A stretch of 64,000 nucleotides of DNA from Streptomyces tuirus. GTDB lineage: Bacteria > Actinomycetota > Actinomycetes > Streptomycetales > Streptomycetaceae. The notes beneath the pieces are model-generated. The model made no database searches and was not told the DNA's origin. It saw nothing but the letters and a program-made list of their open reading frames with translations. Shown piece after piece: positions 1-8,258 of this stretch. How positions within the stretch are numbered: the stretch's first letter is position 1; the number at the start of each line of letters is the position of its first letter. The stretch is from assembly GCF_014701095.1 (NCBI RefSeq), contig NZ_AP023439.1, positions 1,166,001 to 1,230,000 on the forward strand, written 5' to 3'. The position numbers and the translations under genes were made by a program.

Positions 1-459
1 CAGGCCCTCGACGACCGCGTCGCGGATGGCGGCGGTGTGGCGGGGGTCGCGCCCCTTGGCGTCGGTGGTGAGGACGGCGACCGTGACGCCCTCGCTGTGG
101 CCGGTGGCCGGGGTCCACGCCGTCGCCCGGTCGGCGTCGTCGGAGCGGACGCACCAGACGCGGTGCCGCTCGGCCTCGGCCGAGGCGGCGGTGTTGGTCT
201 CGGGGTCGCTGGTGGCGATGAGGGCGTACCAGGCGTCCGCGAGGTCGCCCTGCGCGTACGGGCGCCGCTGCCAGGCGATCTCGCCGGCGTCCGCCATGGC
301 CTCGACCGAGGGGGTGGCCTCGGGCGACACGAGGAGGACGTCCGCGCCCGCCGCGATCAGTGCCGGGAGGCGGCGCTGGGCGACCTGGCCGCCGCCGAGG
401 ACGACCACGCGACGGCCGGTGAGGCGGAGGCCTACGGGGTAGGCGGGGTGTTCGGCCAT
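1..459 (-). CDS. cysG: Siroheme synthase / uroporphyrinogen-III C-methyltransferase, N-terminal part (cut by window edge)
   Basis: The 153 visible codons are the precorrin-2 dehydrogenase/ferrochelatase half of a CysG-type siroheme synthase, which oxidises precorrin-2 with NAD and makes siroheme and cobalamin precursors. A Rossmann motif VVVLGGGQVAQRR lies near residue 18, followed by the family segments LVSPEAT and YALIATSDPETN. The start is an ATG with AGGAG about ten bases upstream. The methyltransferase half, if present, lies left of base 1. The next gene upstream on the same strand is cobT, so a tetrapyrrole/corrin role fits. In Streptomyces the same gene is often labelled cobA. Confidence 0.88.
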   Translation of the reverse strand, partial: MAEHPAYPVGLRLTGRRVVVLGGGQVAQRRLPALIAAGADVLLVSPEATPSVEAMADAGEIAWQRRPYAQGDLADAWYALIATSDPETNTAASAEAERHRVWCVRSDDADRATAWTPATGHSEGVTVAVLTTDAKGRDPRHTAAIRDAVVEGL

Positions 460-529
460 GAGGGTGCGGCTCCTGTTGCGGCGGTGTTCAGTGCCCTGAC
501 GTGCGGATTTTAATGCGCGGGCGGAAGAG

Positions 530-720
530 CGGCTCGGGTGGTCCAGTGGCTGGGCACCGGGGCCGCCCGTCGGCGGGTGGTCCGGGGGCTGGGCACCCGG
601 CCGTGCCGACGGCGCATGGTACGGGGGCTCAGCACCCCGGCCGTGCCGACGGCGGATGCTCCGGGGGCTCAGCACCCCGGCCGTGCCGACGGCGGGTGGT
701 CCGGGGGCGGGCGTCCCGGC
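530..720. repeat. 40-bp tandem repeat array between cysG and cobT
   Basis: Units of exactly 40 bp start at 561, 601, 641 and 681, with a degenerate earlier copy near 521-560. The best-kept units share the core CCGTGCCGACGGCG and GGGGGCTCAGCACCCC. The inner part GGGGGCTCAGCACCCC can fold, so the array may act as a serial hairpin or terminator after cobT. No coding signal is convincing in this gap of about 300 bases. Confidence 0.85.
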
Positions 721-766
721 CTGCGGAACGCCCGCCCCGGCCCGAGCCACGTCGACGACGGCAGCC

Positions 767-3700
767 CTACTTCTCCGTCACTCCTGCGGAGTCGAACGTC
801 GCCACTTCGTGCATCGCCCTGGCCGTGCTCTGGACCAGCGGGAGGGCGAGCAGGGCGCCGGTGCCCTCGCCGAGGCGGAGGTCGAGGTCCACCAGGGGGC
901 GCAGGCCCAGCTTGTTGAGGGCGGCGACATGGCCCGGCTCGGCGCTGCGGTGGCCCGCGATACAAGCGGCCAGCACCTCAGGGGCGATCGCCCGGGCGAC
1001 CAGGGCGGCGGCGCCGGCACTGACGCCGTCCAGGATCACCGGCGTACGCAGGGAGGCGCCGCCGAGGAGGAGGCCGACGATGGCGGCGTGCTCGAAGCCG
1101 CCGATCGCGGCGAGCACGCCGATCGGATCGGCCGGGTCCGGCTGGTGGAGCTCCAGGGCGCGGCGCACGACCTCGGTCTTGCGGGCGAGGGTCTCGTCGT
1201 TGATGCCGGTGCCCCGGCCGGTGACCTCGGCCGGGTCCGCGCCCGTGAAGACGGAGATCAGGGCGGCGGACGCGGTGGTGTTCGCGATGCCCATCTCACC
1301 GGTCAGCAGGGCCTTGTTGCCGGCGGCGACCAGGTCGCGGGCGGTCTCGATGCCGACCTCGATGGCCTGCCTGGCCTCCTCGCGGGTCATCGCGGGGCCG
1401 GTCGTCATGTCGGACGTGCCGGCACGGATCTTGCGGGGCAGCAGACCCGGGGTGGCCGGCAGGTCGGCGGCGACACCGACGTCCACGATGCACACCTCGG
1501 CACCGACCTGGGTGGCGAAGGCGTTGCACACGGCACCGCCGCCGAGGAAGTTGGCCACCATCTGGGCCGTGACCTCCTGCGGCCAGGGGGTGACGCCCTG
1601 GCCGTGCACACCGTGGTCGCCCGCGAAGATCGCCACGGCCGCGGGCTCCGGGATGGGCGGCGGGCACTGGCGGGACAGGCCGGACAGCTGCGCGGAGATG
1701 ATCTCCAGCATGCCCAGCGCACCGGCCGGCTTGGTCATTCGCTTCTGGCGCTCCCACGCCTCGCCGAGCGCCTTGGCGTCCAGCGGGCGGATCTGCGCGA
1801 CGGTCTCGGCGAGCAGGTCGTGGGGTTCCTCTCCGGGCAGGGCACGGCGGCCGTATGTCTCTTCGTGCACGACCCAGGACAGCGGGCGGCGCTTGGACCA
1901 GCCGGCCTGCAACAGCTCGGGCTCGTCCGGGAATTCGTCGACGTAGCCGACGCACAGGTAGGCGATGGTCTCCAGGTGCTCGGGCAGGCCGAGGGCGCGG
2001 ACCATCTCGCGCTCGTCGAAGAAGCTGACCCAGCCGACGCCGAGGCCTTCGGCGCGGGCGGCTAGCCAGAGGTTCTCCACGGCCAGGGCGGCCGAGTAGG
2101 GGGCCATCTGGGGCTGGGTGTGGCGGCCGAGGGTGTGGCGGCCGCCACGGGTGGGGTCGGCGGTGACGACGATGTTCACCGGCGTGTCGAGGATGGCCTC
2201 GATCTTCAGTTCCTTGAACTGCTTGGCCCGGCCCTTGGGGAGGGACTTGGCGTAGGCGTCGCGCTGGCGCATGGCCAGTTCGTGCATCGCGCGCCGGGTG
2301 TCGGCGGAGCGGATGACGACGAAGTCCCAGGGCTGCGAGTGGCCGACGGACGGGGCGTGGTGGGCGGCCTCCAGGACGCGCAGCAGCACCTCGTGCGGGA
2401 TCGGGTCGCTGCGGAAGCCGTTGCGGATGTCGCGGCGTTCGCGCATGACCTTCAGGACGGCCTCGCGCTCGGCGGGGTCGTAGCCGGGGGCCGCGGGGCC
2501 GGTGGACTGTCGGGCTTCTGCCACTGCGGCCGCACTCTCTTCTCGGCGTTCCTGGTCGGCCAGATCTTCCTGCTCGGCGGCCCGGGTGTCCAGGTCGTCG
2601 GCGTTCTGAGCGAGTTCGGCGTCGCCGTCGCGGGGTGCCGGGACGGTGACCGCGGGGGCGGGGGGCTCCAGCGTCTCGGGCGCCGCCGGCTGGGACTGCT
2701 GGGGGCCCTGCATGTGCTGCTCGGGCTGCTCGTCCGCGGCCGGGGTGGGGAGTACGACGGTGACGTCCTCGGCGGGTGCCGGGGTGTCCGGGGTCTGGTC
2801 GGGCTCGACGGCTTCGGCTGCGGCCTCGGCTTCGGGAGCGGGGGTGGGGGTGGGGGTGGGGGTGGGTGTGACGGGCTCGGGGGCCGGGGAAGGGGCCGGC
2901 GCCTCGGAGGTCTCGGGTGCTTGGGGCGCGGGGGGTGTTTCCGGTGCGTGGGGTGCTTCCGGTGTCCCGGGTGCTTGGGGTGCCCCCGGTGCTTGGGGTG
3001 CCCCCGGTGCTTCCGGTGCCTGCGCGGTGGCAGCGGGCGCGGGTGCGTCGGCGGGTACGGCGGCGGCCTGGGCCACCGGCTCGGGGGCGGCCGGCTCCGG
3101 GACCACCGGCTCCGGGGCGGCCGGAGTAGCGACGGCCTCGGGCGCCGGGGTCGGCTCGGTGTTGGCGACGGCTTCGGCGGCCGGGGTGACAGCGGGCTGG
3201 CCGGGGGTTTCAGGGCCGGATGTGGTGGGTTGCGGAACCATCGGCTCGGGCTCCTGCGCGACTGGCGCGGCGTCAGTTGCCGCCGACGGCTGGGGTTGCG
3301 GGTGGGGCGCGGCCTCTTCGGCGGCGGGGGCCGGCTCCGGTGCGGTGGCCTCGGGAGCGGGAGCGACGCCAGTCTGCGGGGCTGTCGCCTCGGGCGCCTG
3401 GGCCGCGGCGTCAGGAACCTGAGCGGGAGTGTCGGCACCCTGAACGGAAGCGGCAGGAACCTGGGAGGGAGCCTGTGCACCGGGGGCCTCGGGCGGCACC
3501 ACGGCTGCCGGTTCCGGGGCAACGACTGTCTCGGGGAACGGGGCGGCTTCTGGGGCCTGGACCGCATCGGGCGCAGGGGCCGCCTCAGGGGCCTGGAGCT
3601 CATCGGGGGCAGGGGCCGATGCCGCGGCCTGCTCGGGAGCGAGCGCCGGGGCCTGTTCCGCTACGGCGTCCGGGACTTGTTCGGCGGAGAAGTCCGGAAC

Positions 3701-4870
3701 GTGTTCGGCCACGACCGGCTCGGGAGCCGGAGCCGGCTGCGCAACGGCCTCCGGGGCGGCGACGGCCCCGGCGGGGTCGCCCGCTACGGCCACGCCCTGC
3801 TCGGGAGCCGCATGCCCGGCCTCGGCCACCTGGGCCTCGACCGCGGTCGCGAGGTCAACGGCAGCTGCAGGACCGGCCTGGGCGGCGGCCACCTGGCCCG
3901 CCAACCCGTCCACGCCCGGCTCCCCGGGGTCGACCTGCGCGGACATGACCTGCTCCGTGACGGCGACTTGGGCTCCCTCGGGGCCGACGCCCGCACCAGC
4001 GAGGTGCCCCGCCGGGGGCTGACCGGCCTCGGCCACAGGCAGCTGGCCTCCGCCCACGGGGGCCTGACCGCCCACGGGGGCCTGACCGGCCTCGGGGGTG
4101 ACCGACGGCTCGCTCGCGGGCTGCTCGGCGGGAGCGGCCTGCTCCGCCTCGGCCGGTGCCGGTGCCGGCGTCGGCGGGGTGGTGTGCCTGGTCTCCGCCG
4201 TCACAGCCGTCGCCCCATCCGCCGCCACAGCCGTCGCCCCCTCCGCCGTAACGCCGGTCGCGACCGCCTGGGCCGTGCCCATCGGTTCCGTTGCCGGAAC
4301 AACCGTTTCGGCAGTCGCCACCCCGGCGCTCACCGGCGCCGGGTTCATGACCGGTGCGCCCGGTGCGCCCCACGGCGCGGCGGGCGGCGAGGCCGCCACC
4401 TCGGGGGCGCGAGGGCCGTCGAGGTACTCGGGGCCCGACGGGGCGGGCACCGGCTGGCGAACGGGCGCGTCCGCGGGACCGCGGTCCGCGAGGGAGCGGA
4501 CCGGGCTGGCGGAGCTGTCGGGCAGCGGCGGGCCGAGGTGCAGGGGCCGGCGCGGGGTGACCGGCGGGATCGGCGGCGGGTCGGGCAGACGGACCGCGCT
4601 GAGGTCGACCGAGCCGCTGTCGCGCCCGGAGATCTCGTGCGGACCCGGCTGGTGCACGGCTTCCAGGACCGGCTCCGGCGCGGGCGGCGGGACCTCGTTG
4701 CCCCAGGCACCCTGGGCGCCCGGCAGCAGCAGGTCTTCGTCCTCGGTCTCGGTCTCGGCGGTGGTCTCGGAGAGGTAGGTGTACGCATCGGGCGCGGAGG
4801 TGCCCGGCTGCTCCACCATGCCTGCGCTCTCCGGCAGTCCCTCGCCCGGGACCTGGCCGGTGTCCGTCAT
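767..4870 (-). CDS. cobT: BluB-CobT fusion: 5,6-dimethylbenzimidazole synthase / nicotinate-nucleotide-DMB phosphoribosyltransferase with long disordered N-terminus
   Basis: The protein has 1367 residues. Residues about 1-795 are low-complexity Pro/Ala/Glu/Gln-rich sequence with no recognisable fold. Residues about 797-1014 form a BluB-type flavin destructase (RRDIRNGF, APSVGHSQPWDF, GVGWVSFFD), which makes dimethylbenzimidazole from FMNH2. Residues about 1015-1367 form CobT (AIFAGDHGVHGQGVTPWP, NFLGGGAVCN, LTGEMGIANTT, ILDGVSAGAAAL), which makes alpha-ribazole phosphate for the lower ligand of B12. Consecutive steps are therefore fused. I chose the ATG at 4870 because it has GAGGGG upstream; a longer reading to 5005 is less likely. 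cobL lies upstream and cysG downstream on the same strand. CobT alone is normally about 350 residues, so the extension is the oddity. Confidence 0.93.
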   Translation of the reverse strand: MTDTGQVPGEGLPESAGMVEQPGTSAPDAYTYLSETTAETETEDEDLLLPGAQGAWGNEVPPPAPEPVLEAVHQPGPHEISGRDSGSVDLSAVRLPDPPPIPPVTPRRPLHLGPPLPDSSASPVRSLADRGPADAPVRQPVPAPSGPEYLDGPRAPEVAASPPAAPWGAPGAPVMNPAPVSAGVATAETVVPATEPMGTAQAVATGVTAEGATAVAADGATAVTAETRHTTPPTPAPAPAEAEQAAPAEQPASEPSVTPEAGQAPVGGQAPVGGGQLPVAEAGQPPAGHLAGAGVGPEGAQVAVTEQVMSAQVDPGEPGVDGLAGQVAAAQAGPAAAVDLATAVEAQVAEAGHAAPEQGVAVAGDPAGAVAAPEAVAQPAPAPEPVVAEHVPDFSAEQVPDAVAEQAPALAPEQAAASAPAPDELQAPEAAPAPDAVQAPEAAPFPETVVAPEPAAVVPPEAPGAQAPSQVPAASVQGADTPAQVPDAAAQAPEATAPQTGVAPAPEATAPEPAPAAEEAAPHPQPQPSAATDAAPVAQEPEPMVPQPTTSGPETPGQPAVTPAAEAVANTEPTPAPEAVATPAAPEPVVPEPAAPEPVAQAAAVPADAPAPAATAQAPEAPGAPQAPGAPQAPGTPEAPHAPETPPAPQAPETSEAPAPSPAPEPVTPTPTPTPTPAPEAEAAAEAVEPDQTPDTPAPAEDVTVVLPTPAADEQPEQHMQGPQQSQPAAPETLEPPAPAVTVPAPRDGDAELAQNADDLDTRAAEQEDLADQERREESAAAVAEARQSTGPAAPGYDPAEREAVLKVMRERRDIRNGFRSDPIPHEVLLRVLEAAHHAPSVGHSQPWDFVVIRSADTRRAMHELAMRQRDAYAKSLPKGRAKQFKELKIEAILDTPVNIVVTADPTRGGRHTLGRHTQPQMAPYSAALAVENLWLAARAEGLGVGWVSFFDEREMVRALGLPEHLETIAYLCVGYVDEFPDEPELLQAGWSKRRPLSWVVHEETYGRRALPGEEPHDLLAETVAQIRPLDAKALGEAWERQKRMTKPAGALGMLEIISAQLSGLSRQCPPPIPEPAAVAIFAGDHGVHGQGVTPWPQEVTAQMVANFLGGGAVCNAFATQVGAEVCIVDVGVAADLPATPGLLPRKIRAGTSDMTTGPAMTREEARQAIEVGIETARDLVAAGNKALLTGEMGIANTTASAALISVFTGADPAEVTGRGTGINDETLARKTEVVRRALELHQPDPADPIGVLAAIGGFEHAAIVGLLLGGASLRTPVILDGVSAGAAALVARAIAPEVLAACIAGHRSAEPGHVAALNKLGLRPLVDLDLRLGEGTGALLALPLVQSTARAMHEVATFDSAGVTEK
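2840..2868. repeat. In-frame GGGGGT hexanucleotide repeat inside cobT
   Basis: The plus strand carries four tandem GGGGGT units followed by GGGTGTG. On the coding (minus) strand these read as alternating Thr-Pro codons in the disordered region of the BluB-CobT protein. The unit is six bases, so slippage would change length without shifting the frame. The G-runs also satisfy the pattern for an intramolecular G-quadruplex. Confidence 0.85.
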
Positions 4871-5237
4871 GCGTACCCCTCGCCCATCGGTTAGTGCTCC
4901 TACGACCTGCTCGCCCGGAACGGCGCACCGACCGCCCCGCAGTGAAGAACGAGCGGGCGTCCCCAGCGGCACGAACGGTCCGCCCGGAAAAGGCGACAAA
5001 GCCATTCACTGGCATTGTTGCGGCCGTAGCACCCTCACGGCAGCTTGATCCGCGACGGTTTCGCTGTGGACTGCGCCACGTTGCGCGTCCTCCGGTTCTG
5101 CCGTACCACACACAGCCCAAAACGGGCGGGTTTTCCGGACATTGACCGACGAAGCGCCGGGCGTCCTTGTGCGGTGCAGCGATCGGCCAGCCTACCGCGC
5201 GCAGTACGACAACCCGATCACGGGGACGGTGGCGGGA
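4871..5237. other. Intergenic region upstream of cobT (367 bp)
   Basis: This gap separates cobL from cobT and should hold the cobT leader. I looked on the minus strand for a cobalamin riboswitch core (the B12 box) and found no convincing match. The only structures seen are weak: a short GCCC/GGGC hairpin near 5114-5130 followed by a GGGTTTT tract on the plus strand. No coding signal is convincing. Confidence 0.5.
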
Positions 5238-6458
5238 TCAGGCGCCGCGCCGCGGCAGCACGCCGCTGAGCAGGAACGCGACGCTCCGCTCCTTCTCCGC
5301 CCAGGCCCGGGTGTCGAGTTCGACGGACTGCAGCAGGGCGCACTCGACGCCGTAGCCGTGCTCGGTCAGGTCGCGGCCGATGAGTTCGGCGGCATCGCGG
5401 GTCGCGGCGTGCGTGACGATGCGCTGCGGGCGGCGGTCGGCGACCGCCGAGACGACGGCCGCTCCCCCGCCGCCGACCCGGACGACGTCCGGTTCGGGGA
5501 GGTTCTCCAGGATGTGCGGGGCGGTGCCGTGGACGATCTGGAGTTGGACGCCGAGACGGCGGGCGGCGGCGTCGGTGCGGGCGCAGGCGGGCAGGTCGCT
5601 GTCGACGGCGAGGACGGCGGCACCGGCGCGGGCGGCCTCGATGGCGAACGCGCCGCTGCCGCAGCCGATGTCCCACACCAGGTCGCCGACGCGGGGCCCG
5701 AGGTGGGCGAGTTGGGAGGCGCGCAGCAGCTGGGTCTCGCCCTCGCCGAGGTCCGCGCCGTACGCGTCGGCGGGCAGGGTCCAGCCGCGCGGCCCGGTGG
5801 ACGGGTCGCGGCCGGAGATCCAGCCCCCGGTCTCCCCCGCGGTGCCGGGCCCGGCCGGGCCGCCGAGGACGATGACGACGTTGGGGTCGCGCCAGGTGTG
5901 GTCGGCGGCCTTGTCGGAGGTGACGACGGAGACGCGTTCGCGGACGGTGCCGAGTTCCTCGCAGACGACGAAGGAGCGGTGGACTCCTTCGAGGAGCAGG
6001 CCGAGTTCCGCGGGGCCGGCGCCCGGCGAGGTGAGGACGGCGACCTTGGTGTGGGCGCGGCATACATTCACCGCGCGGCGCAGGGTGCGGGGGTGTGCGA
6101 CGACCACCTGTGCGTCGTCCCAGGGCATGCCGGCGCGGGCGAAGGCCGCGGCGACCGAGGAGACGGCGGGGACGACCTCCACCTCCAGGCCGAACTCGGG
6201 GGCGCGCAGGGTGCGTACGACGCCGAAGAAGCCGGGGTCGCCGTCGGCGAGCACGACGGCCGTGCCGCGGTGGGCGGCGATGCGGCGGGCGGCCAGGGCC
6301 ACGCTGCCGAGGCGGATGCGCTCGGCCCGGGCGGGTACCTCGGGGAGCACCAGGTGGTGGGCGGCACCGGCCACGAGCGTGGCGGCGCCCAGGGCGGCGC
6401 TCGCCGCCGCGGTCAACGGCGAACCGTCCCAGCCGATCACCGTGACCCGGTCGGCCAT
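5238..6458 (-). CDS. cobL: Precorrin-6Y C5,15-methyltransferase (decarboxylating), CbiE-CbiT fusion
   Basis: The protein has 406 residues and two fused methyltransferase domains that methylate C5 and C15 of the corrin ring and remove the acetate side chain, using S-adenosylmethionine. The N-terminal CbiE part (about 1-200) starts VTVIGWDGSPLT and has the tetrapyrrole-methylase segment VLADGDPGFFG. The C-terminal CbiT part (about 235-406) has a class I SAM motif VWDIGCGSGAFAIE and VRVGGGGAAVV. The ATG at 6458 has GGAG about ten bases upstream. It is transcribed towards cobT, and both belong to aerobic-type B12 synthesis. Its length is usual for CobL. Confidence 0.95.
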   Translation of the reverse strand: MADRVTVIGWDGSPLTAAASAALGAATLVAGAAHHLVLPEVPARAERIRLGSVALAARRIAAHRGTAVVLADGDPGFFGVVRTLRAPEFGLEVEVVPAVSSVAAAFARAGMPWDDAQVVVAHPRTLRRAVNVCRAHTKVAVLTSPGAGPAELGLLLEGVHRSFVVCEELGTVRERVSVVTSDKAADHTWRDPNVVIVLGGPAGPGTAGETGGWISGRDPSTGPRGWTLPADAYGADLGEGETQLLRASQLAHLGPRVGDLVWDIGCGSGAFAIEAARAGAAVLAVDSDLPACARTDAAARRLGVQLQIVHGTAPHILENLPEPDVVRVGGGGAAVVSAVADRRPQRIVTHAATRDAAELIGRDLTEHGYGVECALLQSVELDTRAWAEKERSVAFLLSGVLPRRGA

Positions 6459-6604
6459 CGTCGTCAGTCTCCAGGGGTTTTCGCAGGTCGTCTGCGTGGC
6501 GTGGTGAGGAGCAGCCCGGTGGCGGGCTCCGTGAGGGTACCCGGTGGAGGTGCCGGAGGGAGTTTCGGTGTCGTCGTCACCGTCGTCCTCCGGGGTGGTT
6601 CCGG

Positions 6605-7237
6605 TCAGTTCCAGTCGCCGAAGGACGTGAAGCCGTCGCGGAGCTGCTCGCCGACGCCTTCCAGGTCCTCGGGGAGCAGGCTCCAGACGATGAAGTCGGT
6701 ACGTACGTCGGTCCATGTGCCGTCCTCGGCACGGGCCCGGGCTATGCAGGCGTTGCGCAGTACGCCCTCGCTGATGCAGCCGATCTTCTGGGCGACCTGC
6801 TGGGAGGCGGTGTTGTCGGCCGCCGTGCGCAGTTCGATGCGCTCGAACTTCTGGTCCGTGAAGAGCCACCGGGCGGTGACGAGGGCGGCCTCGGAGGCGT
6901 AGCCCTCGCCGCGGGCCCAGGGGGCGATGATGTACGACAGTTCGGTCGAGCGTACGTGCCAGTTGGTCCTGGAGAGCTGGATGACACCGACCAGGCGCTG
7001 GGTGAGGAACTCGGTGACCGCGAAGTCGAGTCCGCGTCCCTCGGTGCGTTCGGTGGGGGCGTACTCGGTGATCCAGTCGCGGGCGCCGTCCTCGGTGAAG
7101 GGCTGGGGGACGGAGGTCCAGGCCGCCACCTGTTCGTCGTTCATCATGGCGGCCAGGGAGGCGACGTCGTCTTCGTCGAGGGGACGCAGCACCAACCGCT
7201 CCGTGCTGATGGAGATGTTGGGGAAGGTGCTCGTCAT
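6605..7237 (-). CDS. GNAT family N-acetyltransferase (RimJ/RimL-like)
   Basis: The protein has 210 residues and one acetyltransferase domain of the RimJ/RimL type. It starts with TERLVLRPLDEDDV and has a core LSYIIAPWARGEGYASEA that binds acetyl-CoA, then NTASQQVAQKIGC near residue 155. RimJ/RimL enzymes acetylate protein N-termini, but many homologues act on small molecules, so the substrate is not known. The ATG at 7237 follows GGAG at a good distance. It sits between cobL and the metNIQ operon, separated from metQ by a strong terminator and an inverted repeat, so it is probably its own transcription unit. Confidence 0.85.
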   Translation of the reverse strand: MTSTFPNISISTERLVLRPLDEDDVASLAAMMNDEQVAAWTSVPQPFTEDGARDWITEYAPTERTEGRGLDFAVTEFLTQRLVGVIQLSRTNWHVRSTELSYIIAPWARGEGYASEAALVTARWLFTDQKFERIELRTAADNTASQQVAQKIGCISEGVLRNACIARARAEDGTWTDVRTDFIVWSLLPEDLEGVGEQLRDGFTSFGDWN

Positions 7238-7270
7238 GCGCCGCTCCGTAACCTTCGGTGAACCTTCAGG

Positions 7271-7293
7271 GCATGCTGAACTGCCCAGCATGC
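7271..7293. promoter_or_regulatory. Inverted repeat upstream of the acetyltransferase gene
   Basis: GCATGCTG (7271-7278) and CAGCATGC (7286-7293) are perfect complements around a seven-base spacer. They lie 34 bases before the start of the acetyltransferase gene and after the metQ terminator. The position suggests a promoter operator, but the binding protein is unknown. A second, weaker hairpin of the terminator is an alternative. Confidence 0.5.
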
Positions 7294-7316
7294 AGCATGA
7301 AAGCACTGATCCGCAC

Positions 7317-7355
7317 CACGGGGCCCTTCCCACCGGGCGGGGGAAGGGCCCCGTG
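7317..7355 (-). terminator. Terminator hairpin after metQ
   Basis: The arms CACGGGGCCCTTCCC (7317-7331) and GGGAAGGGCCCCGTG (7341-7355) are perfect 15-bp complements with a nine-base loop. It lies just past the metQ stop and has no U-tract, as is common in Streptomyces. It should end the metN-metI-metQ transcript. Confidence 0.85.
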
Positions 7356-7377
7356 TGCGCGGGTGCCGGGCGTGGGG

Positions 7378-8196
7378 TCAGAAGGAGGCGAGCACCGAGC
7401 CGGCGTACTTGTCCTTGATGAACTTCTTGACCTCGGGCGAGGTGAGGAGCTTGGCGAGCTTCTTCACGCGCGGGTCGTCCTCGTTCCCCTTCTTCACGGC
7501 GAGGAAGTTGCCGTAGGGGTTGTTCTCCGGGGACTCCAGGACGAGGGCGTCCTTGGAGGGCTCGAGGTCGGACTCGATGGCGTAGTTGCCGTTGACCACG
7601 GCGGCGTCCACGTCGTCGAGGGAGCGCGGGGTCTGGGCCGCCTCCAGCTCCTTGAACGTGAGGTTCTTGGGGTTCTTGGTGATGTCGGAGGGGGTCGCCT
7701 CGTTGCCGACGCCGGCCTTGAGGGTGATGAGCCCGTTGGCGGCGAGGAGCTTGAGGGCGCGTGCCTCGTTGACCGTGTCGTTGGGGATGGCGACGGTCGC
7801 ACCGCTCTTCAGGTCGTCGGCCTTCTTGACCTTGTGGGAGTAGAGGCCGAGCGGCTCCAGGTGGACCGTGACGACGGGCACGATGTCGGTGCCGTTCTTC
7901 TTGTTGAAGTCGTCGAGGTACGGCTTGTTCTGGAAGTAGTTGGCGCCGACGGAGCCGTCCTGCGTCGCCGTGTTCGGCGTGACGTAGTCGGTGAACTCCT
8001 TGACCTGCAGGTCGAGGCCCTCCTTCTTCGCCAGGTTGTCCTTGACGAAGGTGAGGATCTCGGCGTGCGGGACGGGGCTGGCGGCGACGATCAGGGGTCC
8101 GTCGGTGTCGGAGCTGTCCGCGCCGCAGGCGCTGAGCCCGAGGGTGAGGGCTCCGGCGGCGAGAACGGCGGTGGTGATCTTGGCGGTGTTACGCAC
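7378..8196 (-). CDS. metQ: MetQ/NlpA-family lipoprotein, substrate-binding protein of methionine ABC importer
   Basis: The protein has 272 residues. It begins with a lipoprotein signal (MRNTAKITTAVLAAGALTLG) ending in the lipobox LSAC at about residue 24, so it is anchored outside the membrane. The mature part shows the NlpA/MetQ family hallmarks PHAEILTFVKDNLAKKEGL, NANYFQ-like GANYFQNKPYLDDFN and VNGNYAIESDL. It would deliver methionine (D or L) to the permease. It is third in a metN-metI-metQ operon: MetI is 62 bases upstream and MetN overlaps MetI. A strong terminator follows it. Confidence 0.92.
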   Translation of the reverse strand: MRNTAKITTAVLAAGALTLGLSACGADSSDTDGPLIVAASPVPHAEILTFVKDNLAKKEGLDLQVKEFTDYVTPNTATQDGSVGANYFQNKPYLDDFNKKNGTDIVPVVTVHLEPLGLYSHKVKKADDLKSGATVAIPNDTVNEARALKLLAANGLITLKAGVGNEATPSDITKNPKNLTFKELEAAQTPRSLDDVDAAVVNGNYAIESDLEPSKDALVLESPENNPYGNFLAVKKGNEDDPRVKKLAKLLTSPEVKKFIKDKYAGSVLASF

Positions 8197-8258
8197 GAAA
8201 AGTGCCTTTCCTTATGACCTTGCGAGTGGTGCGACCTCGTCGTGGGTGGACGAGGAGA

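Noticed and set aside
2120..4894. Very long plus-strand open frame (about 920 codons) with Gly/Arg-rich product opposite cobT
   Set aside because: It is the antisense of the low-complexity cobT extension. The product has no domain, and long antisense frames are expected at this GC content.
4871..5237. Cobalamin riboswitch upstream of cobT
   Set aside because: I looked for the B12-box core on the transcribed strand and saw no convincing match. A covariance-model search (Rfam cobalamin) would decide it.
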